A stretch of 64,000 nt of DNA from VBAU01 sp036005185 (GTDB taxonomy: Bacteria > Bacteroidota > Bacteroidia > Chitinophagales > Chitinophagaceae), in assembly GCA_036005185.1 (NCBI GenBank), contig DASYQS010000019.1:124001-188000 (forward strand), given 5' to 3'. Under the pieces are notes generated by a model. The model did not search any database, was not told the origin of the DNA, and saw only the letters and a list, made by a program, of their open reading frames with translations. The translations under genes and the position numbers were made by a program. Position 1 is the first letter of the stretch. Every line of letters begins with the position of its first letter. Below, in pieces: positions 1 to 9,867 of the stretch.

Positions 1-2587
1 AATTAGGGCGTCCTAATTCCGCTGTATTCGGATCACCTTTTACAGGCCTGTCTCTCCACATACTGGCAGCAATTGAACCACCATCGTTCAACGTTTTTAT
101 ATCGCTATAGGTGTAAGCAACGCTGGCATATAAATTTTTGGTTGTTCTTTGCAGTTGTGCAGTTATTACATGACCATATCCTTTAGAATAGTTTTTCATC
201 AAAATGGCATTGGTAATATTAGGGTTGGTAACTGTAGCACCGCCTGCGCCACTATAGATTTTGGTAGAGGAGTATCGTATTCTGTTATCCGGACCCACCA
301 ATGCTGTTCCGGTTGAAGGGAGGTTTACATTTTCAAAATTAACTGCATTGATATCTTTAGAATACATATACTCTACTGTCGCTACCAAATTCCATGGAAG
401 TTTTTGGTCTGCTGCAATGCTTGCTTTTAAAACTTGAGGATATTTAAAATCTTTATCCGTTAGCACAAGATTGTATGATGTATTCGCAGCACCAGACGCG
501 GGACGATAAGCATTAATATCAGATTTAAAAGCGTTGTTGCTGGTAGAAATAGAGCCAAATTGAACCCCGTTATTGCTAGCCTGGTTGCTGATCCATACAA
601 AAGGAGGAGGGCCGGAGAAAGAACCAATGCCGCCACGCACTTGTGTTTTATGATTTTCAAATACATCCCAGTTAAACCCAAGCCTCGGAGATATTAAAGG
701 ATTTGTTCCGGGCTTTTGTCCTACATCATAGTGTTTGCCATCTCTGAAACTAAGCGCAGGTACATTGGTGTTGGATTCAAATTTATTTTCAAAAATAGGA
801 GCGTCAACTCTTAAACCATAAGTAAGGGTAAAATTATCTTTTACACGCCATTTATCTTGTGCAAAAAATCCAAGCTCAGTAGCGCCGATCAAAGCAAAAG
901 GAAAAGATCCATCTTTGGTAAGTGAATAAGAAAGCAAGTAGGTTCTTGAATTAGCTGTCCCGTTATTTGCACTGTTATAAAAATCAGTAAGTGAATTAAA
1001 AATAAAAAGGCCTTCATAATTTGGTGAAAAGCCGTTTTTAAAATCCTTTTTATAATTCTGCGTTCCAAAAGTAAGCTCGTGCTTGCCTGTATAGTAAGTG
1101 AAAATATCAGACACCTGAAAAATATTGGTGTTAAGAAGATTGTTATACGTGAATGGCTCGAATCCAAAACTGGTATAAGTTGAGCCCTGTCCATTTAAAA
1201 TATCTACCAAAGGAAAATCGCCATTGGCAAGAGAGGCTCTAAAATCCCGTAATGCAGTATATCCAATCTGGAATTTATTGCTCATCTTGCTGCTGAAACG
1301 GGAGTTCAATTCGCCAATAAAAATGTTGAAATTATTATTGATCGTATAACCATTACCACTAAAAGGAAGACCCGTATTACTTGGTTGTCTTGATCCCACA
1401 GCGCCACTATTACTGGCAGGTTGATCTCTGAAAGATTTTAGATAATTATATTTTAGAGTCAGTGTGTGTTTAGAACTTATATTATAATCGATGCGTGCAG
1501 TTATTTTATCGCTCTGCGTTTTATAATTATAACCCTGATAAAAGCCGGGGTCATAACCATATTTAGAGATAAGGAAATTCTTCAGCGCATCGAGTGTATC
1601 AGCTACGGCCTGAGAAATAACGCCTGGCACAGCAGTTTGCCCTGGTTTATTGGCAACTAAAGTAGTTGCCGGCTGACTTAATCTTTCTTGCTCGCCACTT
1701 ACAAAAAAGAAAAGCTTGTTTTTTATAATCGGACCACCCACAGAAAAGCCTCGAAGCTTATAATCAAAATCTCCCTTCGGAACTTTATTCGTTCTTACAT
1801 TATACCCTAGTAAACCTGGAGTGCGTATATAAGTATAGATAGATCCTTTAAACTGGTTTGTTCCGCTACGTGTAACCGAATTGATGCCGGCACCGGAAAA
1901 ACCACCTTGTCTTACATCATAAGGTGAAAGGTTCACCTGAATCTGTTCAATCGCGTCAATGCTTATAGGTTGTGAATTTGTTTGTCCTCCCAAAGTAGAG
2001 GCAAGACCGAAAGCATTGTTGAAATTTGCACCATCAACGGTGACATTGTTATATAAATTATTACGGCCACCAAAACTTAAGCCATTGGATGAAGGCGTGA
2101 GTTTTGTAAAATCCTGCAGACTCCTGTTAATGGTAGGCAGCCGTTCAATTTGCGAGCGATTAATTACTTCCTGGCTGCCCGTATGGCTGGTATTAAAGAT
2201 CTTGTCCTGACGGGTACCTGTAACTACGACTTCCTGCATTTGCTGCGACTCAGGATTAAGTTTAAAGTCTGAAGTAAACTCTTGACCCAGGTTCAAAGTA
2301 ATATTTTCCTGTGTTTCAGTTTTGAAGCCTACAAAGCTTACTGTTAACAAATAAGGCCCGCCAATACGTAAGTTGGGAAGATTATAACGCCCATCTTTGC
2401 GGGCAGTGGTTGTATATCTTGTGCCTGTGGGAATGTGAAGGGCAGAAATAGTAGCGCCGGCTAATGGTGAGCCTTTTTCATCTGTAACAATGCCCTGTAT
2501 ATCGGATGTTGTTTCTTGGGCAAATAAACCTGCAGTAAATAACATAGCAGTTACTGCAAATAAAATACTCTTTAAATTTTTTATCAT
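1..2587 (-). CDS. TonB-dependent receptor, OmpA-like barrel type (3' end cut by window)
   Basis: Outer-membrane active-transport receptor. The reading frame is open from the ATG at 2587 to the window edge, giving about 862 residues; such receptors usually run past 1000, so the C-terminal barrel strands are missing. A signal peptide (residues 1-24, ending GLFAQ) is followed by a carboxypeptidase-regulatory-like domain (IQGIVTDEKGSPLAGATI), a TonB-box-like QEVVVTGTR, and a plug with FGGRNNLYNNVTVDGANFN and RQGGFSGAGINSVTRSGTN. The rest is rich in Asn, Tyr and Gly, as expected of a barrel. This plug type belongs to the large Bacteroidota receptors often annotated as OmpA-related TonB receptors. 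The substrate cannot be read from the sequence. No SusD partner follows in the window, and the gene is separated from the next upstream gene by about 190 bp. Confidence 0.9.
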   Translation of the reverse strand, partial: MIKNLKSILFAVTAMLFTAGLFAQETTSDIQGIVTDEKGSPLAGATISALHIPTGTRYTTTARKDGRYNLPNLRIGGPYLLTVSFVGFKTETQENITLNLGQEFTSDFKLNPESQQMQEVVVTGTRQDKIFNTSHTGSQEVINRSQIERLPTINRSLQDFTKLTPSSNGLSFGGRNNLYNNVTVDGANFNNAFGLASTLGGQTNSQPISIDAIEQIQVNLSPYDVRQGGFSGAGINSVTRSGTNQFKGSIYTYIRTPGLLGYNVRTNKVPKGDFDYKLRGFSVGGPIIKNKLFFFVSGEQERLSQPATTLVANKPGQTAVPGVISQAVADTLDALKNFLISKYGYDPGFYQGYNYKTQSDKITARIDYNISSKHTLTLKYNYLKSFRDQPASNSGAVGSRQPSNTGLPFSGNGYTINNNFNIFIGELNSRFSSKMSNKFQIGYTALRDFRASLANGDFPLVDILNGQGSTYTSFGFEPFTYNNLLNTNIFQVSDIFTYYTGKHELTFGTQNYKKDFKNGFSPNYEGLFIFNSLTDFYNSANNGTANSRTYLLSYSLTKDGSFPFALIGATELGFFAQDKWRVKDNFTLTYGLRVDAPIFENKFESNTNVPALSFRDGKHYDVGQKPGTNPLISPRLGFNWDVFENHKTQVRGGIGSFSGPPPFVWISNQASNNGVQFGSISTSNNAFKSDINAYRPASGAANTSYNLVLTDKDFKYPQVLKASIAADQKLPWNLVATVEYMYSKDINAVNFENVNLPSTGTALVGPDNRIRYSSTKIYSGAGGATVTNPNITNAILMKNYSKGYGHVITAQLQRTTKNLYASVAYTYSDIKTLNDGGSIAASMWRDRPVKGDPNTAELGRPN

Positions 2588-2780
2588 AACACAGTTGTTT
2601 TTGTACAAAGTTTTATGGCAACAAATTGGAAACGTCAGCGAAGGGCTTCAATGATTTTTTAAACTATGGCAGCGTTGTGAAAAGCAAATGAAGCGAAAAA
2701 AAATCAATAAAATAGGCCGGTGGATAATTTTTTGAAAAAATCCTGAAAACCCAAAAACCTTAGAATAAAAAAGTTGGGAG

Positions 2781-3311
2781 TTATAATTTTTGGATTATTC
2801 TTTTTGGTAGCACTTCTACACTATCTAAAAATTGCGTTCCATGTTCATAATCGTATTTAGCTCTTACCAAAAAAGTGCTTAATGGCAATGTTTTCTTTAA
2901 CATTAATTGTCTCGTAGATGAGCTTAACTGCAAAGAAGAATCATTGATCTTTTGCAATACATAATTTTCATTTGTACTTTTTTCTTTCCAATTTGCTTTT
3001 ATATCAAAAATTTGTTCAAGTTTTAGTAAATGATTATCCCAATTCCACACCACTGAATCGCCCAAGGCTGAAATACTTCCTTGCCATGTAATAGATGAAT
3101 CGCCATGCACTAATTTATATTCATAAATAGTGTAAGTATTATCAGCTTGCTGACTGAAATAAATATATGAAGTATCTGAGCCGCCGGTTATACGCCAATT
3201 AGTAGTAGTTAATATTGAGCTTAGCTTTTGTAAATCGGCTGCAGCGCTTTTTTTCTCAACATGGTTACAGGCATATAAAATCAAAATACTGATAAGAATA
3301 TTCTTTTTCAT
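2781..3311 (-). CDS. small lipoprotein of unknown function
   Basis: 176 residues. The N-terminus is a short lipoprotein signal with cysteine at residue 15 (ILILYAC), so the mature protein is probably lipid-anchored in the envelope. The rest alternates polar and hydrophobic residues (TSYIYFSQ, YTIYEYKLVHGDSSITWQG, DSVVWNWDNHLLKL), which suggests a small all-beta fold, perhaps lipocalin-like or META-like; I recognise no family. It lies downstream of a strong terminator that ends the phosphate-related operon and about 190 bp before the truncated TonB receptor, so it is probably transcribed by itself or by read-through. Confidence 0.7.
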   Translation of the reverse strand: MKKNILISILILYACNHVEKKSAAADLQKLSSILTTTNWRITGGSDTSYIYFSQQADNTYTIYEYKLVHGDSSITWQGSISALGDSVVWNWDNHLLKLEQIFDIKANWKEKSTNENYVLQKINDSSLQLSSSTRQLMLKKTLPLSTFLVRAKYDYEHGTQFLDSVEVLPKRIIQKL

Positions 3312-3322
3312 GTCTCAATCAT

Positions 3323-3353
3323 AAAAAAACCGTCCCGAAATTCGGAACGGTTT
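3323..3353 (-). terminator. Rho-independent terminator of the porin-receptor-lipoprotein operon
   Basis: Read on the minus strand, AAACCGTTCCGAA and its near-complement TTCGGGACGGTTT form a GC-rich hairpin followed by a run of seven T. It lies about 20 bp after the stop codon of the 472-residue lipoprotein gene and ends the three-gene minus-strand operon. Confidence 0.85.
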
Positions 3354-3372
3354 ATAATTACACAAAGTTTTA

Positions 3373-4791
3373 TTACATAAATTTTGTCCACGTTTTCCAC
3401 CATGTGTCTCCCACAGCGCAAGCTCCTTTGTAAGATACATTGGTAAAAAAGCTTCCTGAAGTTAATTTAGTATTTGAAAAGCTCGCACCAGCCGCTGCGG
3501 GCGATCCTGAAGCTGGATTAAAATCAGGGCTTGTATAATTAAAGGGAGCGGTAAGACCAACATCAGTATTGTTTGTCAAAACGCTATTTCCATAAGCTGG
3601 AGTATTGAACCAATTGATTATGTCCGTTTGCGTGTTTGGTGTTGTTGGTGTATTTGTATTTGTTCCTCTGTCAAAGATTACAGGATTAGGGCAACCAGCA
3701 ATAATTGTGTTCTGTACAAACAAAGAATTGGGAATATTATTATCAGTTGGAACTCCCTTTGTAGCATCAATAAATAATCCATTAGGGTAACCCATAATTA
3801 GAGAATTGAAAATGGAAATAGATGAGTTTCTTCTGATCTGCGCCCCCCATTTAAAATAAGTAGTATTGAAGCCATTGGTCAGAGTGACTTTGGGGCCAAG
3901 TATGGTCATGTTGGAAAATATTGCGGAAGTTTGAGGAGTAAGGGCACTTCCATTAGCATCATTATCGCTCTCAAAAGATTCACTATTTGATATATCTGCA
4001 ATAGAAGAATCTCTCAACGAAATACCAAATTGCACTTTACCTGAAAAACCATTATCTGTATCAAAATCGTCGTCGAGAGTACGATAGCTAATGATATGTT
4101 TACAATTTACAGTCCCTCCAAACCATTCGAAAGAATCATCGTTTGCATAGGAAACCTGTACATTGTCTACAACGGTAAGATTTCCTACACCACCAAAAGT
4201 AAGACCGTTAATTTCTTTATCAGGAAGAAATGCGTATCCCGCATACTCAATACGAACATATCTTAATATGCCACTGTTATCTGCCGGATTTTGTTGTTGT
4301 GTAATAGCTGTGCCATATAATCCAAGACCATCACTGTTATTTACACCGCCTTCTATTTCGCCAATGCCTTGTACGCCGTTAAAAGATGAATTAGTAGGAG
4401 CATTTCCTAAGATCACTATACCAGCCCAATCGCCACGCACAGGATTCGAAGATTCAGAAGTAAATATGATTGGTTTGTCTGCAGTACCATCCGCAATGAT
4501 CTTGCAACTTCTGGTAATGATCAAACCACCACGCTGTCCTTGTTCTCCTACAATCTTAGTTCCGGGTTCAATGGTCAAAATTGCGCCGTTCGTTACATAC
4601 ACAAGGCCACGCAATTTGTAAGTGTATTTGGCGCTCAGAGTTCGGTTTTCTGAAATGCGACCTTCTAAAATTGTATTTTCCGTACCACCATTGTTATTTC
4701 CACCAGAAGTATTATCTCCGTCAATTTCAATTTTGCGACAACCGGTTATAAGCAATCCGGCAAAAGCAGTTAAAATAAATAGCTTTTTCAT
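3373..4791 (-). CDS. beta-helix-like outer-membrane lipoprotein, partner of the adjacent TonB receptor
   Basis: 472 residues. A lipoprotein signal peptide has its cysteine at residue 18 (AGLLITGC). A Gly/Asn linker follows, then repeated short beta segments (TLEPGTKIVGEQGQRGG, ADKPIIFTS, NGLTFGGVGNLTVVDNVQVSYANDDSFEWFGG cut here into its parts, DDDFDTDNGFSG, SESFESDNDANG), consistent with a right-handed beta-helix carrying acidic loops. The C-terminus is Trp-rich (GDTWWKTWTKF). Proteins of this type commonly sit beside TonB receptors in Bacteroidota. The gene is last in an operon, 20 bp after the TonB receptor and downstream of an OprP-type porin. That context makes a role in phosphate or phospho-compound binding at the surface the best inference. 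The binding function itself is not proven. Confidence 0.8.
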   Translation of the reverse strand: MKKLFILTAFAGLLITGCRKIEIDGDNTSGGNNNGGTENTILEGRISENRTLSAKYTYKLRGLVYVTNGAILTIEPGTKIVGEQGQRGGLIITRSCKIIADGTADKPIIFTSESSNPVRGDWAGIVILGNAPTNSSFNGVQGIGEIEGGVNNSDGLGLYGTAITQQQNPADNSGILRYVRIEYAGYAFLPDKEINGLTFGGVGNLTVVDNVQVSYANDDSFEWFGGTVNCKHIISYRTLDDDFDTDNGFSGKVQFGISLRDSSIADISNSESFESDNDANGSALTPQTSAIFSNMTILGPKVTLTNGFNTTYFKWGAQIRRNSSISIFNSLIMGYPNGLFIDATKGVPTDNNIPNSLFVQNTIIAGCPNPVIFDRGTNTNTPTTPNTQTDIINWFNTPAYGNSVLTNNTDVGLTAPFNYTSPDFNPASGSPAAAGASFSNTKLTSGSFFTNVSYKGACAVGDTWWKTWTKFM

Positions 4792-4811
4792 ATTGTATTC
4801 TCTTTTTGTTT

Positions 4812-7625
4812 TTATTTAATTGCATAACCAAAAGTCAGGCTGATATTTGTTCCATAATTTCGGTTAATAGCAAGAGCATCGGCAGAATTGCTCTTATATT
4901 TTTTATTATCATCCAGGTCATGGTAGAAATAAGCTCTGCGATTCAAAAAATCGTTCAGGTTTAGTTTTATTTCTCCTTTTTTATGTAAAATCTTTTTTGC
5001 AATTTGTAAATCTGAAAGTGGACGCGGTGCTTCCCAAATGGATGGAACATCCTGATTGCCCACATAAAGTATCCTTCTGCCAATTACATTGAATAACAGC
5101 GTTGTGCTTAAACCGATTTTTTCAACATCGTACTGAACACCTGCGTTTATTAAATATGGCGACTGCCCTTGCATGGGCCGATCCAATTGTGCATTTTCTT
5201 TCTTCACGCGGTTGTAGATATAAGATACATTACCTTGAATCGTGAAATTTTTCAAGACTGATGAAAAATCTAATCGCTTACGAAATTCAACTTCAGCTCC
5301 ATAACTAGTTGCATTATCTGCATTAATAAAGTTGAATGTATTGGATGTTCCTACACCGCTTTGATTAAAATACAGTTCAATTGGGTTTTTAAAATATTTA
5401 TAAAATACGCCTACAGTAAATAATTCCCCTGGTCTGGGATAAAGTTCATACCTAAGATCAAGATTGCTGACCTTTGTACGCTGTAGTTGGGTATTACCTA
5501 AAATGGTTGCTCCCAATTCAAAATCAAAAAATGCAAATGTGCTTAGCTCTCTGAACTCCGGCCTGATTACTGTTTGAGAACCAGCCAGTCTTATATTAGT
5601 GATGTTGCTCAGCTTGTAAGTAAGATTTACTGCTGGCAAATAGTCTCTCACTTCTGAATGTACATGCCTGGGGTCGCTAGCTTTCATACTGCCAACAACC
5701 TGGTCATAATCTTCAACACGTACTCCCCAAACTGCTCGAAGTTTATCTGTGAATTGATCATCGAATTGAAGGTATCCTGCATTTAAGATTGTGTTAGCTA
5801 AATATCTGTATTGATTACCTGATAGCTCATCAAAACCAAACTTATTATCAGTTCCATTACCAAAATTTGCCGGATCAAAAATTTCCTCTGCTGGTAATTG
5901 TCGAAGAGAAGCATTATCAATGGCTAAGTAATTACTGAATGGCCTTGAATCAAACAACCGATCCTTTACTTGTAACATATATCCACCCTTTATAGATTGC
6001 GGCAAACCAAACAAATTGAAGGTTTTGGTAACGTCACCCCCTCCTGTATAAACATAATCGTTTAGATAACCGAAATAACGACTACCTGATTTCTGCGAAC
6101 GTGTATTGCTAACAAGTAATGAGTAAGCTCCATTTCCCAATTGATTGTACTGAATTCTTCGCTGATCGGGAATATATTGATCTAAGATGTTAAAGCTTCC
6201 ATACCACCTCAGTTTAATTTTTGCAGAAGGCATGTTATGCTCGCCCGCTAACTGGGTATTATAAAAGGTATTTGCCTTGAAAGATAATTCTGTGGCGCGA
6301 ATGTTTTCTCCATTTATAGGATCAGCCTCATAATCCTTACCTGTTCTGTTGATGACATAATTTGTCGTATTTACGTTCAATATATTTTTCCACGAAATCC
6401 TATTGTTAGATCCTAATTGAAGTGTAAGATTACCTAAAGCGCCTTCAAGAATATCTTGACTATACTTATTATTATTATAATCAAAATTTAAGCTGGCAAT
6501 ATTATTTTCAACACTGAAAAATGCGTTATTATAATTAAGTCTTTTTAAACTCCTATTATAAGTAACAGCCAATATACCTCCCAGTTTGTTTTGTTTGCCT
6601 ATTGCTTGATTAAAGCCACCGTTGATTTGAAATGTTTGACCTAATAATGGGAAAAGGCTTGAACTTTTTTTATTGGGACTCCATATATTTTGAAGATTTT
6701 TTCCAATGTCTGTTTTCTGTTGAGCTGTTAAACTATTGAAATCTGATTTACGTGGAAAATCGCCAGGCAATCCTCTTGTTCCATCGTCAAAGCCCAGCCA
6801 ATCTGTATTACCACCTTTATAGGTATAAAAATCCTGACCAATTGTTTTTGTGTTTAAATTGGTTCCTACCTGCACATTTAAAAACGTTGAAGCAGGAACA
6901 TCCTTTGTATTTACCTGTATCAAGCCTCCTGCCCATTCGCCCGGAAATTCGGGAACAAAAGCTTTATTAATAATGATATTGTCGATCATAGGTGCCGGAA
7001 AAATATCAAAAGAAAAAGTTTTGCGATCAGGCTCTGTGCTTGAAAGTAGGATACCGTTTAGCATGGCCTGGTTATAACGATCAGCCAAGCCCCGAACCAC
7101 TATGTACTTTCCCTCTTGAATGGAGGTACCCGGAATTCTTTTCAACACCTCACCCGTATTTTTATCAGGCGAACGTCGAATAGTTTCAGCACTTACAATT
7201 TGGGCAACTGTGTTTGTATTTTTTTGAAATGCTACGGCTGCGTTTATTGTTTCATACCTGGCACTGGCGCGGTTAGCCTTTACTATCACATTTTCTCCGG
7301 CCTTAGCTTTTATTGCCAAAACGATATTCAGTTCATTTACCTGACCATTAATCACTTCCACATCAGTAATCGTTTTTGTTTCATAGCCAACGGCAGTAAG
7401 TTCCAATTCATATTTTTTCCCTGCTGATAAGTTTAAGCTGAAACGGCCTTCTATATCTGTGCTTGCTCCGCCCGTAGCCCCGGATATTTTTACAGATATA
7501 CCAGGAAGAGGCTCATTTTTTTCGTTGACAATTTTACCGGTAAGCTTTAAAGATTGTGCCTGTGCAAAGGAAGAAATGAATCCAAAACAAAGAACTGAAA
7601 TAAACAGTCTCAGTCGTACAGTCAT
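4812..7625 (-). CDS. TonB-dependent receptor, probably phosphate-related
   Basis: About 937 residues from the chosen start. The frame is open to an upstream ATG at 7661, but the ATG at 7625 gives a clean signal peptide (MTVRLRLFISVLCFGF..SSFAQAQ), so I prefer it. A carboxypeptidase-regulatory-like domain (LTGKIVNEKNEPLPGISVKI, DIEGRFSL) precedes the plug, recognised by VIVKANRASARYE, SPDKNTGEVLKRIPG, YIVVRGLADRYNQAMLNG and EFPGEWAGGLIQVNTKD. The remainder is a barrel, ending in a C-terminal strand (NYGTNISLTFGYAIK). It is the middle gene of a minus-strand operon, 99 bp after the phosphate-selective porin and 20 bp before its likely lipoprotein partner. The operon is divergent from PhoU-like and PiT genes. 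Uptake of a phosphorus compound is an inference from context. Confidence 0.88.
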   Translation of the reverse strand: MTVRLRLFISVLCFGFISSFAQAQSLKLTGKIVNEKNEPLPGISVKISGATGGASTDIEGRFSLNLSAGKKYELELTAVGYETKTITDVEVINGQVNELNIVLAIKAKAGENVIVKANRASARYETINAAVAFQKNTNTVAQIVSAETIRRSPDKNTGEVLKRIPGTSIQEGKYIVVRGLADRYNQAMLNGILLSSTEPDRKTFSFDIFPAPMIDNIIINKAFVPEFPGEWAGGLIQVNTKDVPASTFLNVQVGTNLNTKTIGQDFYTYKGGNTDWLGFDDGTRGLPGDFPRKSDFNSLTAQQKTDIGKNLQNIWSPNKKSSSLFPLLGQTFQINGGFNQAIGKQNKLGGILAVTYNRSLKRLNYNNAFFSVENNIASLNFDYNNNKYSQDILEGALGNLTLQLGSNNRISWKNILNVNTTNYVINRTGKDYEADPINGENIRATELSFKANTFYNTQLAGEHNMPSAKIKLRWYGSFNILDQYIPDQRRIQYNQLGNGAYSLLVSNTRSQKSGSRYFGYLNDYVYTGGGDVTKTFNLFGLPQSIKGGYMLQVKDRLFDSRPFSNYLAIDNASLRQLPAEEIFDPANFGNGTDNKFGFDELSGNQYRYLANTILNAGYLQFDDQFTDKLRAVWGVRVEDYDQVVGSMKASDPRHVHSEVRDYLPAVNLTYKLSNITNIRLAGSQTVIRPEFRELSTFAFFDFELGATILGNTQLQRTKVSNLDLRYELYPRPGELFTVGVFYKYFKNPIELYFNQSGVGTSNTFNFINADNATSYGAEVEFRKRLDFSSVLKNFTIQGNVSYIYNRVKKENAQLDRPMQGQSPYLINAGVQYDVEKIGLSTTLLFNVIGRRILYVGNQDVPSIWEAPRPLSDLQIAKKILHKKGEIKLNLNDFLNRRAYFYHDLDDNKKYKSNSADALAINRNYGTNISLTFGYAIK

Positions 7626-7724
7626 AGCAAGGAATTTCCAGCAAAGGAATGTTGCTCGCATTATCCCTATGTTACTGACAGGTTAAGGAATTATGACTTG
7701 AATGTTACGGGAATATTAACAAAA

Positions 7725-9032
7725 TCAGAATCTAAACTGAAAACGCAAGGTGAATACATTGTCCTTTTGGTCAGACAAGTAGGTTGGTAAATGGGTTGTT
7801 TCATTTTTTACAAACTCATAATAAAGAACCGCTTTGATGTAATCATTAAAATAATGAGCATATCCAATTCCTAATGTGGAATATTTTATATCGGCTATTG
7901 TAAGATTCGTCCCAACTTTTCCTATTTCTGTTTTTGAAACTTTTGTATTCGGATCATACCAATCATATTTTACCAGCAATTGATTTTGGCGATTGATGAT
8001 GTTTTGAAGAAAATAAAAAAATGCTCCATCAAAATAGCGGCGATAAGTTGGCAAAGCCGGTTGAAATCCCGGATTGGTTGCACTAATTTCAGTGCCCGGT
8101 TGTTGGCCTTTCCAATACTCTGCTCTCCATTCCGTTTGTCCCCATGCATGCCTTAATATAATTTGTACATCTGTTCCGTAATAATGTCTGGGTGCAATTT
8201 TTCCAATATTGTTCAGTGATGAATCAACGATAAATGTTTTATCTCCGTTCTCTATTCCCATTTCATATATATAGTTAGTTCCCTGTCGCCAACCACCGTA
8301 TAGCAAGGACAAACCTCCACTAATCAAAAACCTATTAATAGAAATTGGTTTAACGGTTAACCTGCTGATAATATCTTTATGACTATCAAAATCCGTTGGG
8401 CCTGATAATCCTTGCCCATTAAATAATCCGGCATCTATTTTTATGAACTTATTCCTTGCTTGTTTTCTTATGGGTTCATAAGTTATCATGGCACCAAGGT
8501 CTCTTTCCGTAGGCATCAATATTTGCGACATTCTTCCTCGTTCAGGAGTTTCCCTGTATGCAGAAGAAAGATTTACCTCATATCCGAATGGCCTTGCAAA
8601 CAAACCCGCAGTAAATGAAAAATTGTGCCCTTTTGTTTCGTACAACCGCATAAACATATCTCTTACATTTACGCCTCTTTCTGTTGCATCCACCTGAAAT
8701 GTAAATAAAGCTTTAGGGTACCTCTCATCAGTTGCGAGCAGATAATCAAGTTTTACTCTTGCTCTCCGCAGCATAAAGCGGCTCTTTGAAAATTGTGAAA
8801 AATCTCCACCATTGTATGATCTGGCACCTTTCGTTTCTGCAAGCTGAAATTGGGGCTGGATATATCCGCTGAATTGAAGATTTTCAAAACGTTTTAAAAG
8901 GGGGCGAACAGTATCCTTTAAGTATAATAATGTAGAATCGAGATCAGAGAGGTATCGTTGGGAATAGGCAGAAAATGAGAAAAAAGCAATAAGAAAAAAC
9001 GCTCCTAGCCATTTCAACAATAATTCTTTCAT
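7725..9032 (-). CDS. phosphate-selective porin O/P family protein
   Basis: 435 residues with an N-terminal signal peptide (LLLKWLGAFFLIAFFSFSAYSQ). It matches the OprP/OprO porin family: FSGYIQPQFQLAET, SRFMLRRARVKLDYLL, FTFQVDATERGVNVRDMFM, FAGLFARPFGYE-like strands, PERGRMSQILMPTERDLGAMI, and a C-terminal strand ending in aromatic-Arg-Phe (FTLRFQFRF). Members form outer-membrane channels for phosphate or polyphosphate, although Bacteroidota homologues have rarely been tested. It is the first gene of a three-gene minus-strand operon and is divergent from the PhoU-like and PiT genes across 174 bp. This arrangement strengthens the phosphate assignment. Confidence 0.88.
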   Translation of the reverse strand: MKELLLKWLGAFFLIAFFSFSAYSQRYLSDLDSTLLYLKDTVRPLLKRFENLQFSGYIQPQFQLAETKGARSYNGGDFSQFSKSRFMLRRARVKLDYLLATDERYPKALFTFQVDATERGVNVRDMFMRLYETKGHNFSFTAGLFARPFGYEVNLSSAYRETPERGRMSQILMPTERDLGAMITYEPIRKQARNKFIKIDAGLFNGQGLSGPTDFDSHKDIISRLTVKPISINRFLISGGLSLLYGGWRQGTNYIYEMGIENGDKTFIVDSSLNNIGKIAPRHYYGTDVQIILRHAWGQTEWRAEYWKGQQPGTEISATNPGFQPALPTYRRYFDGAFFYFLQNIINRQNQLLVKYDWYDPNTKVSKTEIGKVGTNLTIADIKYSTLGIGYAHYFNDYIKAVLYYEFVKNETTHLPTYLSDQKDNVFTLRFQFRF

Positions 9033-9206
9033 TTATTTGGGGTTTTGGAAGAAACTTTGCAAAGTAACACAGTTTGCTATATGAAAAATTTGTTACCTTC
9101 TTATTAGTTAATCATTATTTCTATATTAATTAATTATTAATTCTGATTAGCCGTTCGACGGCTACTTGTAAGCCGGTAACTTCGCACAACCTTAAAATTC
9201 ACAGTT
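9033..9206. promoter_or_regulatory. divergent control region of the phosphate genes
   Basis: The 174 bp between the porin operon and the PhoU-like/PiT operon must hold both promoters. An inverted pair GTAAC (9064-9068) and GTTAC (9092-9096) with a 23-bp spacer may be an operator. A perfect 6-bp stem, AGCCGT-tcg-ACGGCT, lies at 9149-9163. TAACTTCG at 9177-9184 differs by one base from the Bacteroidota -7 consensus TAnnTTTG and could serve the plus-strand genes. TTACTTTG on the minus strand (about 9061-9068) could serve the porin. No convincing PhoB box of the enterobacterial type is visible. Confidence 0.35.
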
Positions 9207-9854
9207 ATGGCTATTAACTCATTTATGAAGATTTTTTTACCAAAAAACAGGGTTTTTTATGACCTGTTTGAAAAAGTAGCCGACAATGTAGCCATAATGG
9301 GTGCTAAGCTGAAGCATGTAATTGAGGAGTCAGATTTTGATAAACGGGCTTCGCTTATCAGTCAGCTAGAAGATATTGAACATGATAATGACGAACTGAC
9401 GCACCGGATTTTTACAGAATTGGGACGCAATTTTATTACTCCTTTTGACCGCGAAGACATTCATTACCTAGCCTCAGCCCTAGATGATATAGCCGATTAC
9501 ATTTATGCCTCAGCGAAAAAAATAAATTTCTACCGTATCAATCCAAACGATAGTGGTCTGCAAAAACTGGCCGACATGATTGAGCAGAGTGCCGCTCAGG
9601 TAAAAATTGCTGTGGGTGAATTAAGGGATATGAAAAAAATGCGACAAATGACAGAGGCCCTGGTAAAGATCAACAGCATTGAAAATCAGGCAGACGATGT
9701 TTTTGATATGAGTATCGAGCGTTTATTCGCCACTGAACCTGATGCCAAAGAAGTGATTAAAAAAAGAGAAATTTATCAGGTAATGGAAATTGTTACCGAT
9801 AAATGTGAAGATGCTAGCAATGTGATTGAATCCATCATCATTAAATACGCTTAA
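9207..9854 (+). CDS. DUF47 family PhoU-like Pit accessory protein
   Basis: 215 residues, soluble and mostly helical, the usual length for the family. Typical family segments are AINSFMKIFLPKNRVFYDLFEKVADNV at the start (given here only as a landmark region, residues 2-28), DDIADYIYASAKKI, and the C-terminal KREIYQVMEIVTDKCEDASNVIESI. DUF47/TIGR00153 proteins resemble PhoU and are nearly always encoded directly before a PiT phosphate transporter, which they are thought to regulate. Here the PiT gene follows after 102 bp, in the same direction. The cytoplasmic location is inferred from the lack of a signal peptide. Confidence 0.92.
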   Translation: MAINSFMKIFLPKNRVFYDLFEKVADNVAIMGAKLKHVIEESDFDKRASLISQLEDIEHDNDELTHRIFTELGRNFITPFDREDIHYLASALDDIADYIYASAKKINFYRINPNDSGLQKLADMIEQSAAQVKIAVGELRDMKKMRQMTEALVKINSIENQADDVFDMSIERLFATEPDAKEVIKKREIYQVMEIVTDKCEDASNVIESIIIKYA

Positions 9855-9867
9855 AAACGACTGATGC

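Noticed and set aside
889..1194. 101-codon minus-strand frame inside the first TonB receptor
   Set aside because: It lies on the same strand but in another frame inside a continuous receptor frame, and its composition is random.
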